NCBI GenBank assembly: GCA_015179045.1
Contig: WHUZ01000009.1
Location: 1,426,001 to 1,490,000 of the forward strand
Source of the DNA: Kalaharituber pfeilii
Lineage: Eukaryota > Ascomycota > Pezizomycetes > Pezizales > Pezizaceae
DNA: 64,000 nucleotides
Direction of reading: 5' to 3'
A program made the translations under genes and the position numbers. Below the pieces are notes generated by a model. That model saw only the letters and a program-made list of their open reading frames with translations, was not told where the DNA came from and did no database searches. Of the stretch, positions 22,822-31,728 are shown piece after piece (the stretch's first letter is position 1; every line of letters begins with the position of its first letter).

Positions 22822-23983
22822 CTAAAACATTCTGTCCATGGCCTTGTGCGCCAACTCCACGCCTAAAAATGTAGCTGAACCAGACGTAGAGAAGTCAGCA
22901 ACAGCTATTCCTCTCCGCTGCGTGTACTTGAATATGCAGTCGGAAACAATCTTGACTTACCGGCATTGGCTGGGAAGCTCCTCGCGAGAGCTGGTCCAAG
23001 CCCTGGGAAGAAAGCCTTGATGCCCCCCTTGCCATAGACCTGCTTAATGACGCCCCCTAGCCCCAGCTTTCCGTCTCCGCTCTGCAGCCGGCTCTTGACA
23101 GTGTCCACTGGGAAGACAAGCAGCCACATCGAAGTCCCAGCACACCCACCAGCTACCATCACAGCACCCAGACTCAAATCAGAGTTTTCTGGCGTGAGAC
23201 GCTTCTTCACAATCTCGTACGTCGCAAAGTATGCTGCGCTTCCCGGCCCATCCCGCGCAAGGGTGGCAACACTTCCGCGGAAAACGGAGCGAATACCACC
23301 TTCAAGATACAGCTGTCGCACGACATCAAAAGAGCCTTTATATTTTAGAGGTCCCGAAGATTGGCCTTGTATCTGTAGCAAGACCTTGACTCGCTCAAAT
23401 GGGGCTGTAACAAGTGTTTGGGGTATAGCAGAAAAGAAGCCTGCAGTGGAGATTTGAGCAGTGCTTAAGGGCGCATTGGCGTCAGAGCCAGGCGAAACCG
23501 CACGAACAAGATTCTTTCCAACATCGTATCCCCAGAACGAAACAGCAACTATGGATCGGAAGATTTAGTAATTTTTTTTTTTTTCTTTTTTTTTTTTTTT
23601 TTGTCAACAGCACAAGGGCCCATATAGGGATGGGGACATTCTTACACATTGGCGTAACCCCCGCCAAGGGAGCAGAAACCCCGGCGTAGAGACCCTGTGA
23701 ATGTGAGCAAAACTGGCTAGAGAGAAAAGGGATCTGTAGATTGTACCCTAAACATTCCTTCCCGAGCAACTGTCTTCCGCACGCAATCTATAGCCCCAGA
23801 ATAGACCCCCTTCTCTGCTGTCTGTAATCGCACTTTAACAAGGTCAAATGGGTGACCTGTTATGACGGCGCACACACCACCAACACCTCCAGCAATGAGA
23901 GACCGCAGGCCAGAAAGCACAGGAGCTGCTTTAGCTATTGCAGCCTCCGGAGCTGGAATAAACTGGCTATCAGAAGAGGACAT
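22822..23983 (-). CDS. CRC1: mitochondrial carnitine/acylcarnitine carrier
   Basis: An inner-membrane carrier (SLC25 family) exchanging acylcarnitines for carnitine, needed to bring acetyl and fatty acyl units to the matrix. Four exons on the minus strand: 23983-23747, 23694-23646, 23548-22961 and 22874-22822. They give 308 residues, the normal family length. All junctions keep frame and rebuild conserved sequence: [30 protein letters not shown] and [17 protein letters not shown]. The three carrier repeats show their signatures [24 protein letters not shown] and [11 protein letters not shown]. The second, with LLQIQ, is the pattern of carnitine carriers rather than other SLC25 members. Intron 2 contains a long T/A homopolymer tract. 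The symbol follows yeast Crc1 and rests on family recognition; another basic-substrate carrier is less likely. Confidence 0.92.
23549..23645 (-). repeat. homopolymer tract inside carrier intron 2
   Basis: The 97 nt intron holds an almost pure T run on the + strand at about 23571-23602 (A run on the coding strand), just upstream of the branch and acceptor region. It lengthens an otherwise small intron and is likely length-polymorphic. It may be the poly(A) remnant of a retroposon, but I see no flanking duplication. Confidence 0.5.
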
Positions 23984-24502
23984 TTCGGCTAGCTCTGAAT
24001 GGAAACTCTAAAACTCGGATTCAGAGGTCTCGAATGCAAAAATAGGTCGAGTGGAGCTTTCAACCCTGGATAAGCTGTGGGTTCGGTGTTTTTGCTTTAG
24101 GGAACCGTTAGAATTGGAGGGTGCCACGCGGAGGAAGGTTTCTGTTGGCTGACGAACCACTATTCTGGAGAATGCTTACCAAGTTAGAAGGGTTTTGCTC
24201 AGGCAAAGATAGGACAGGAGAGGACAGCAGAGAACTGACTGTACAGATAGTCTTGTACCCAGAAGAGGAAATAAAAACCGAACAAAGTTGAGATCTAGAG
24301 ACGAGTACCGTTGAGACGAGAAACCTTGCAATACTAGAAAGTGAAAACAGAACAAGGAGACGAGAGCGATCAGTGCCAGCATTGGGAGCCCCCTTCTTAA
24401 CATGCCTCGCTGCCGCTCGGCGGTCATCCGGCTTCCTAGTGCGTCACGGCGACGATTTTAACCTCGGGTGTAATGAAGCAGAGCAGTGGCAGCAGCGCAC
24501 GT
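23984..24502. other. 5' flank of the carrier gene
   Basis: No gene supported. It includes the likely promoter of the carnitine carrier, transcribed leftwards. Confidence 0.5.
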
Positions 24503-24530
24503 GCACGGGCAAACGGGCAAACGGGCAAAT
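24503..24530. repeat. short tandem repeat ACGGGCAA x3
   Basis: Three tandem copies of ACGGGCAA just before the hairpin element that follows. Confidence 0.7.
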
Positions 24531-24550
24531 AGGGATGCGGTAAGCGCACA

Positions 24551-24711
24551 GGGTGCCCCTTGCATGAGGCTGCAGCACTTGGCATCATGTGACTGTCTCT
24601 GGGGTGCGCCAAGCATGCGCCCGCTGGGGGAGGCGCTTGGCGCAAGCTTGGCGCACCCCCCAGAGACAGTCACAGGATGCCAGGGGCATCTCAGCAGGGC
24701 TGCAAGGGGCC
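24551..24711. repeat. large GC-rich hairpin (inverted repeat)
   Basis: The core arms are 24588-24614 (TGTGACTGTCTCTGGGG... GCCAAGC) and 24646-24674, which are perfect complements except for two extra C, around a 31 nt loop. The pairing continues outward less perfectly to about 24551 and 24711 (GCCCCTTGCA... / ...TGCAAGGGGC). The whole would fold into a stem of about 65 bp. Neither strand shows a coding motif. It may be a miniature inverted-repeat element or a structured regulatory region between two divergent genes. Confidence 0.8.
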
Positions 24712-24738
24712 CAAGGGGCCGAAGGGGCCAAGGGGCCT
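24701..24738. repeat. tandem AAGGGGCC repeat x4
   Basis: Four units of (C/G)AAGGGGCC in tandem directly after the hairpin, ending the GC-rich block; AT-rich DNA follows. Confidence 0.7.
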
Positions 24739-25610
24739 CCGTTTTATTACTCTTCTATAGTACGATTCCAAGGATTAAATTTCTTTCTAAAGATTTAACC
24801 ATTGAAATAAAGCTTTTATTAAGCTTAGTTTCCTCCTTTTAATCGATTACTTATACTTTAAGTCACTATATTATACCATAACTACCTTTATCAAAATATT
24901 AAGAAGACGGTAGGCTTTGGCTGACCTGAGCGCTGAAAGACCCCCCGGTCCGCGGCTTACGAAAGGAAAAAAAAAAAAGAAACGCACCCCGTCGAGTCTC
25001 AACTTGTGGCTCGAAAAAAAATAAACAAGCTAAGCAAGCTACTAACCCCCCTCCCCCCAATTTTTTTTTTTTAATGCGAGCTTCAAGCTTTAATAATTTT
25101 TAAATTTTTTTTTTTTTACTGGCTCACTTTTCCTGACTTTCTTTTCTCTTTTTTTCTTCGCAGAATGGTTGCCCCCTAAAGGAAAAAAAAAACGATTAAA
25201 TTATACATAATTATTCCCCTCCCCGTAATTATATCGTGCATGCGGAGGTGGTTGGTTGCGGCCGGCCTCTGTCGTGCTGGGGCTTGAGCGCCGTTGCCGT
25301 GCGCCGTGCGGGCGTGCCGTCCCTATTTGGATCCCCGTTAGCAACCAGACTACCCCTTCAGGAAAGCCCGCCAAAGGGGCTCGCCCCTAGTCTCGTGACC
25401 AGACTTAGCTCGCCCCCCCCCCAACTTGCATGCATGCGGATAAGTAAGTAAGTGAGTACTTGAGGGCTGCTAGCTGCCCGTCTCCACAACACTCCATCCT
25501 CGCGTGCTGAGGTTATGCCCTCCAACGCTTGATCCCGCATGCATGCGCTTTTACGCCTGCTGCCGCGCTATGAACGCATCCACAGCATGCTGCAGCGGCG
25601 AGAATCAATC
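24739..25610. other. 5' flank of RIB7
   Basis: AT-rich with A and T runs to about 25200, then GC-rich near 25230-25560. Only short frames occur. No gene is supported apart from a possible N-terminal extension of RIB7 from an ATG at 25539. Confidence 0.5.
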
Positions 25611-26807
25611 ATGGCGCATCCAGCACCAGAGATACCACAGATCGTCATAGATCCGGGAGACCAAGCTCCTGCTCCCTCTCCCTCTCGGCCTTCTACCTCT
25701 CCGCCGGCTGCAGCGGCTACACAGTCAACATCACCTCTCCCACCCCCACCCCCACCCCCACCTCCTCCTCCATCCACCGAGGCCTCTCCGGCTCAGAAGG
25801 AAGCGTCTAAACCTCCCATCCCGACAGTTTCACCGGAAACTGCAGCCTTCCTCGAGCCATATCTGCCTCCGCTGCAACCGTCGCATGATGAAAAGACTTC
25901 AAAGACTGCGGATTCCAGTGACGCTGCTCAGAAACTCACATCAACGCAACAACGCCCCTTTGTTACCCTGACCTACGCAACCTCTTTAGATTCACATCTT
26001 GCAATAGCGCCTGGTGTACAAACAGCTCTTTCGGGACCGTTGACCAAGTCATTAACCCACTACTTACGGTCAAGACATGATGGCATCCTCATTGGCGTTG
26101 GAACTGCAGTCACAGATGATCCGGGCCTAAATTGCCGGCTCGAGGGCGTTGGCGGCTACGAAACGAACAAGGAGGAGGAGGAACCGGACCCTGCTCAAGC
26201 CACCCCACTTGTGGGGTTGGAGGATGATGAAGACGGTCCAGAGGCCGATCCTTTACACGGTCAACCCCGCCCTATAATTCTAGATCCCAACCGTAGATGG
26301 CACTTCACTCGAGAGTCTCGCATCTTTCAAACTGTCCGGGAAGGCAAAGGAAGGGCACCCATTATTCTCACCCGCGCATCAGCTCGTCAAGGGCCAGGAG
26401 AGGCTGAACGTTGGCGAATTTTGTGTGAGCATGGCGGGCTGTTTATGTGCCCTAAGGAGGAGACGAAAGATGCTAAGGATAAAAAACGCGCGAAAACTGG
26501 AGAAAAGCCTTGGTCATGGAAGTTCATGCTTGAATATCTATATCAGGAGGCAGGGATTAAAAGTTTGATGATTGAGGGAGGTGGAGGAGTTATCAATGAT
26601 TTGCTTGGGAAAAAGGAGAACCTCGAGTTGATTGATTCTGTGGTGCTGACTATAGCCCCAGTGTATTTGGGAAAGGGTGGTGTCAATGTGAGTCCAGAGG
26701 GTAAAGCAGAGGGGGTGAGGAATATTCCAGCCGTTAATTTCAAGGATGTGGAGTGGAATGTTTTGGGAAGGGACGTGGTTATGGCTGCAAGGCCGCTTGT
26801 TGAATAA
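25611..26807 (+). CDS. RIB7: 2,5-diamino-6-ribosylamino-4(3H)-pyrimidinone 5'-phosphate reductase
   Basis: An NADPH-dependent reductase of riboflavin biosynthesis; in fungi it reduces the ribosyl side chain before deamination. Single exon. I chose ATG 25611 (A at -3, G at +4) over an in-frame ATG at 25539 whose context is poor; the product is 398 residues, or 422 with the upstream start. The first ~120 residues are low-complexity Pro/Ser/Ala-rich, including a run of about 10 Pro, and are absent from short family members. The reductase domain begins at PFVTLTYATSLDS, followed by the strongly conserved HDGILIGVGTAVTDDPGLN, RPIILDPNRRW, the glycine-rich SLMIEGGGGVINDLL near the C-terminus and TIAPVYLGKGGV. 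An acidic insert (KEEEEPDPAQ...) splits the domain after the GVGTAVTDDPGL block. No operon-like context. Confidence 0.93.
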   Translation: MAHPAPEIPQIVIDPGDQAPAPSPSRPSTSPPAAAATQSTSPLPPPPPPPPPPPSTEASPAQKEASKPPIPTVSPETAAFLEPYLPPLQPSHDEKTSKTADSSDAAQKLTSTQQRPFVTLTYATSLDSHLAIAPGVQTALSGPLTKSLTHYLRSRHDGILIGVGTAVTDDPGLNCRLEGVGGYETNKEEEEPDPAQATPLVGLEDDEDGPEADPLHGQPRPIILDPNRRWHFTRESRIFQTVREGKGRAPIILTRASARQGPGEAERWRILCEHGGLFMCPKEETKDAKDKKRAKTGEKPWSWKFMLEYLYQEAGIKSLMIEGGGGVINDLLGKKENLELIDSVVLTIAPVYLGKGGVNVSPEGKAEGVRNIPAVNFKDVEWNVLGRDVVMAARPLVE

Positions 26808-27782
26808 AGAATAAAAGCTGCTGCGATAGCAGTGACGGCGGTGTCGGGTTTTTGTGAAGGATGGTTTTGGCATGAAGCGGCCGAGAATACTGCCTTCAAA
26901 TAGTTACATCTGTTACTAGTACTGTTTTATGGGAATTCAGGATCATCTTACAGGTATAGTAATGTGGAGTGAGGATTATATGAATATTATGGAGATTGAA
27001 GGATAATATGAACAATTTTTCGTATATAGCAATATACATACTTATACATATGGTTTCCGATGTTGTCTGTATTCAGCGCAATCGTGCTTAACGAGTGCGC
27101 GTAATGTGTAATCGACTGACTCCTTCCCACATTTGCGTGCATCAGATTCATGGTTCTCAGCAACGACTTTAAGCGCTTTGATGAGCAAGAGTACAATATA
27201 CATAATTGAGGTTCGTGAACTCTGTCAAATTGATCGCAATTGGCGGCAATGTCATTTTAACAATTGCTACTTTACCTCAGTCTCGAACTACCGCTTAGTG
27301 GATGACTAAGCTACTCCAGGAACACAATGTCAGCGAAACTGGTGGCACCCATACAGATTTTGCCAAAAACGGTCGCACCGAACACCAATAGCCGGCGCGG
27401 GAAAATTGCAGCGCCAAGGTGGTTGCCAGAGCAACAAAAAGTGTTCGGTACGACCATGTGATTGAACGCAGTCTGTATTCTACCAACAATCCAATTCTAA
27501 GACGCCGATATTAATCCTTGACTCAACCATTCATAATTAAACTTACTCCATACTATCTACTGCTTCGAAAGGCATGAAGCATGGGCTCCAGACATACTAG
27601 AAACAGCCTTGATAGCAAGTTCAAGGCTGCGATGGAAGATCCCTGGAAAGCTAGTAGTGGGAAAACAGAGGTGCCTAAAGTGTGAAGTTTACTGGTGGAG
27701 TAAAAATTGATACCTATCTCCCAACGAAATTACTGGAATGCTTCACCAAAGTTAAAGTATGAGTAAACAGCTCTAGACAAGG
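26808..27782. other. intergenic, no supported gene
   Basis: Short frames only, apart from the tRNA-like repeat at 27278-27320 listed separately. Confidence 0.55.
27278..27320 (-). repeat. tRNA-like (SINE-type) sequence, copy 1
   Basis: Minus-strand copy of a ~45 bp sequence also found near 30554 and 53733: GTAGCTTAGTC, a 7 bp hairpin GCTTAGT(CATCC)ACTAAGC, then GTTCGAGAC. The first and last blocks resemble RNA polymerase III boxes A and B. This copy lacks about 7 bases between hairpin and B box compared with the others. Confidence 0.45.
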
Positions 27783-29034
27783 TTGGAATGGGAAAATAAA
27801 ACAAGCTGGCTTATTGCAACATTGATGTATCGGGTCCGAGACCTTGATATGGTGGACCTAGGTAATTTGGTTCCAGTGATTTATCCTAAACCACAGGGTG
27901 AAAATAAAATAATTCAATCAAAAGAAAAAGCAATGGCATTTGTGTGTGAAGAAGTTATTGGTGCTTCAGGAAGATATCATCCAGAGCCATAGATTATTAG
28001 CCAGAATATGGCTTCACTCCGATGAGGGAGTAGCCTTTGAGGAAAAATCCAAGAAAGCAGTGAGCGACAAGAAGACTCGCCCAGTACTTACAGTAGATAT
28101 GGTGGAGGGGTTTTTGGAATTGACTGCCGAAGATCTTATAGGGATGTGGACCTCCATTATTTTTGTTTCAGATCCAGATGTGTGGGATCAGTGCAGAACA
28201 ATGAAGCCTGGTCGTAATTTGTACATGGCTCTTCGGGCGGCATCTTATGAATATGTTCACCGGTTTGCGACTGTACTAGTGGGGTTACCTGCAGAGTAGA
28301 GAGATCTGTCGGCAAGTAAGCGATTGCAAACTTGGTGTGCTGTAGGAGATAACAACTAAGTCAATACCTGGCCAACACTACCTGTGAGCTTCCTATCAAC
28401 TTGTGATACTTGGGAGACAATTTCTACCAAGTATAAGACTTGTTTGGAATTGCCGGAGTATGGAACGTTGTTGGATCAGCTCGACTTTGACCTTGGAAAG
28501 ATTAGAGAACGTATATTGAGATTTCGGAAGGCTAATCAGAATGAGGAGGATGAAACTCAGGAGGAGGGCAGTGAGGGAGAGAATAATATAGATCAGTCAG
28601 TGAAGTCAGTGAAGCAGCAGCCAAAAAGTGGCAGATATGGATATTCATCTCAAGAGATGAAACAGGTAACATCACAAGTGGAAGTCACCAAGCAAAATAT
28701 GAGTACACCTATGCGTGCAATGATTAGGGATTCGGATATAGAACAAGAATTGACCATGGAAACGATCAGGCCGGTGCCGACCTCTCATCACCTCCTCCTG
28801 CCTCTGCCGACCTCCTGCCACCTTCAGCACAGTCCTGTCACCTTCAGCGCACTCCTGTCACCTTTGCCGAAGCTCTGCCATCTCCGCCGACATCTCGTCG
28901 GCTCTGCTGAAGTTCTACATGAAAAATATCATGCTTTCGAGCAGAAGGAATTAATTGATTTTTTACAGCTGATCTCAAGTACGTACAGGACCCATGACTT
29001 ATATGCCCCTTGCAGCGGCCTTACGAAGACATAG
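27783..29034 (+). pseudogene. decayed coding relic, family unknown
   Basis: Three consecutive plus-strand open stretches in different frames: 27783-27992, 27940-28299 (TRPVLTVDMVEGFLELTAED...) and 28384-29034 (LPEYGTLLDQLDFDLGKIR, then acidic EEDETQEEGSEGE). All have protein-like composition but are broken by frame changes and stops. I find no splice signals that rejoin all of them. I do not recognise the family. They lie upstream of, and on the same strand as, a RecQ-type fragment, so all may derive from one large mobile-element gene. Confidence 0.4.
28773..28922 (+). repeat. imperfect ~20 bp tandem repeat
   Basis: CCTTCAGCACAGTCCTGTCA is followed by CCTTCAGCGCACTCCTGTCA and then more diverged units (CCTTTGCCGAAGCTCTGCCA and on). 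There are about 5-7 units of a period near 20 within the relic at 28384-29034; because 20 is not a multiple of 3 it cannot encode a clean peptide repeat. Confidence 0.65.
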
Positions 29035-29457
29035 ACAACACTACAGGAAAAACTTTAAACAACGCCACTGTTAATCCATCGATCAAGCCGTCGGCCCATA
29101 ATTCCTCTGTGCATTGGTGCCAGGATTACCCCGTCGGTTCAACACTACACTGATTGCCACTTCAGGAAGTATTGAATGCTGGATCGGCATTGGGATAGAT
29201 TCTTATGGAGGACTGACAGGAAGAAGATAACAAACAAGTCGGCACTCCAATACAGCCACAACCTATACTCAGAAATATACAAAATTAGGGAATTAGAAGC
29301 AAGGTATATGGACAAAACGAAAGACACTTTGACCGAAACATTTAAAGCATAGGATATAACACTCAGTATAGAGTCAGCCATTGGCTCCATTGAGGGTGTC
29401 GGCTATATAGGTCAGCAGAGAAACTGCAATCTAAACAATTTCAGCAGTGTTCTACGT

Positions 29458-29920
29458 ATGTCGGCAAGGCAAGCTGAAGTCTCTACGAATCTAAATATCG
29501 ACCGCCGACGAGAGTGCGACACCAGATTCCACTCTAATAATGAGTGGATTGCGAGTGAGTGCGGACGTTGTCGGACGCTAAGATCAGGTCCAAACAATTA
29601 TTCGGAAGAACTCGATGCCGTCATAGAAAATTTGTATAGGAAGTTGAAAGAAAGAGCACATGAATACGGAAACAGAGCTTATGGAAAAGTATTAGCAATT
29701 GGAGAGTATGAGCCAAATTATACAAAAGAATGACTGCATAGTCTATGCATGCACTGGTGGTGGAAAGACCTTTTGCTATCGCTTAGCAGTGATCCAAAAT
29801 CCGGATACATGTTTCCTAGTTATTGTACCCTTGATATCCTGATGCAGGACCTGATGAGTTCCGACAAGTGATGGGGAATTACATCCTGTTATCTTTCTGC
29901 AGAGATGATCACAGTACCAG
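29458..29920 (+). pseudogene. RecQ-type helicase fragment
   Basis: From 29726 the frame reads NDCIVYACTGGGKTFCYRLA then ...FLVIVPLIS. TGGGKT.CY is the Walker A motif of RecQ/DEAD-like helicases and VPLIS is motif Ia. One base is missing directly after this, and in the next frame the sequence continues MQDLMSSDK, exactly what follows motif Ia in RecQ (PLISLMQD). The upstream 91-codon frame (29458-29733) joins only by another frame change. Stops follow within about 100 bases and the remaining helicase motifs (DEAH box, motifs III-VI) are not seen. It is a dead fragment. RecQ-type helicases occur in fungal telomere-linked genes and in some mobile elements; which source applies cannot be told here. 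Confidence 0.6.
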
Positions 29921-30076
29921 TTGAATTGGCACTCTTTCCAAACACAATACCACGGAGCAATCCGACAGTAAAGGAAGTATTATTTGCATATGCTTTCAAA
30001 AACTCTCCATAGCTGAGCAGCCTACTATCATGTGGTTTCAGGCTCTTAGCTGGTCTGCAAAGATCCTGGCATTGAG

Positions 30077-30369
30077 CTAAAGCTTATTGAAGAGATCTTG
30101 CACTACTTCTCGGACCACATCTTTCAGATTAGTTCTTACTTGTTCAGCTGCCTTTTTAGACTGTTTTTGTCCTAGGTATGATGCTGCATAGCTCAGGAGC
30201 TATTGTAGGACTGTTCTGACTGCCTCCAGATCAGAGTAAAATATACCGAGCCGCTGAGTAATTTGCTCATCTTTGTCTGTAAAAGTAGCTCTCCCAGCCC
30301 ATATCCATTTCGCGAGGCATACATTAACAACTGATGTAACGTATCCGATCGCTCACTCGCATTAGGCAT
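30077..30369 (-). pseudogene. decayed small coding relic
   Basis: On the minus strand, ATG at 30369 opens MPNASERSDTLHQLLMYASR. After a frame change it continues WAGRATFTDKDEQITQRLG, then FYSDLEAVRTVLQ, one in-frame TAG, and SKKAAEQVRTNLKDVVREVV to a stop at 30077. The second half looks like amphipathic helix or coiled coil. One frameshift and one stop make it non-functional as read, unless an unrecognised intron removes both. Family unknown. Confidence 0.4.
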
Positions 30370-30549
30370 TGTTAATAGAATTTGTCTAGAACAGATTGAT
30401 TGTATATGAGCTAGGAATGGGGGTGATTTTGGTGATAGGTGAAGTTCCTACAAGTATGTAGTACTTTTTGTTTATTTACACTATGCATAACTTTAGACCT
30501 AAACAGGCGATCACACATGCTAAAGCCGAATCGGCGCCTTGGCAACTTC

Positions 30550-30606
30550 GTCGGAGCACCGCGTAGCTTAGTCAACCACTAAGCGGTTGTCTGGTTCGAG
30601 GACTTT
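30550..30606 (+). repeat. tRNA-like (SINE-type) sequence, copy 2
   Basis: Contains GTAGCTTAGTC, the hairpin GCTTAGT(CAACC)ACTAAGC and CTGGTTCGAGGAC, matching the copies at 27278 and 53733. It is too short to be a functional tRNA: the spacing from box A to box B is about 29 bases and no acceptor stem pairs. Confidence 0.5.
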
Positions 30607-31728
30607 CCCTCAAGATACATTGCCTAGGTAGAAAGTCTTGGACACCCCCTTACTATGCAAGCATGATTTCATGAAAGAATAGCCGAAACTCAAATCATCT
30701 CCATATCTCATACCTTAGGTAGTCTTGTACCCAGGTTCTTACACGCATTTGCTTCAATCCGCTTTTTTATGTGCCGGTGTCTATGTTCTGACGTTCCAAC
30801 GTACTCTGGGTTGGGATGTAGCCTAATCTAAGATATGTGCATTGTCGACTACACCTTGGGGAAAGTTGGGTACATTGGATGAGGTTACTTCTGGGTGCTC
30901 GATTGTGATGAAATACTTCCGGAGTCTTCAAATAACCATCTTAAACTGCAGCATTAACGGGGTGATGTTCACGCCAAGACCGGTCTATGTACTCTGATAG
31001 GTAACCTCGACAGTGGGTTTGTGATCATTATATCGTCTACCAGACTACTTCATTTACAAGTGGCAACAGTCGCCGTTACGTGACAATTCCCACAAGTACT
31101 ACTCAAGTGCCCCGCACTCGAGTTCTAGAGTGTCCTTTTTTCGTCGGCTGTTTTAAGCCGATATCGCGCCAATGGAATGCTCAATGCACATACACAGACA
31201 GAACACCGGAACTGGATTACGCCCGCTCTGCCAAGCTATAATAAACAAAGGTCATTTTTCTTATGTTTGTCTCCAACCCTCTGATTCGAAGCCACTAAAC
31301 TCTGAAATAGGTGCAAAGCCTTTGTGTGATCGATCCGTATTTACCGTTAATCTAGTCTACTAATTTTGCAATTGAGCAGGCACATGTACTGCATATGCAA
31401 AGCCAACTGTCCGAGCGGGCTCGACATCTTACTGCGTAACAGTGAAACACCTCCATATGTTACAATTTGTTTGGAGCGAGCACTGGGGCCCGCTCTTTGT
31501 TCTTTACCTCGAGAGCCATTGACACATTTACTGCAGTCTGCCCTGTTACTTTCCCAAGACTTTACCTTGTGCTATACATTTTAAATTTCCTTCTAATCGA
31601 AGTCTCAGCGGAGAAGTTTCCCAGCAACCTACACAGTTTTGCGGATATCATATCGGTTCAATCTTGTTCTATCTCAATTGCAAAGGGCTGTTGGGCTTTG
31701 ACTTTATCCTCAACGACGAAGCTGAACT
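30607..31728. other. intergenic, 5' flank of the Ulp1-like gene
   Basis: No gene supported. A short inverted sequence around 31138-31162 (CGTCGGCTGTTTTAAGCCGA) could form a small stem. No TIR or LTR clearly brackets the next gene. Confidence 0.5.
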
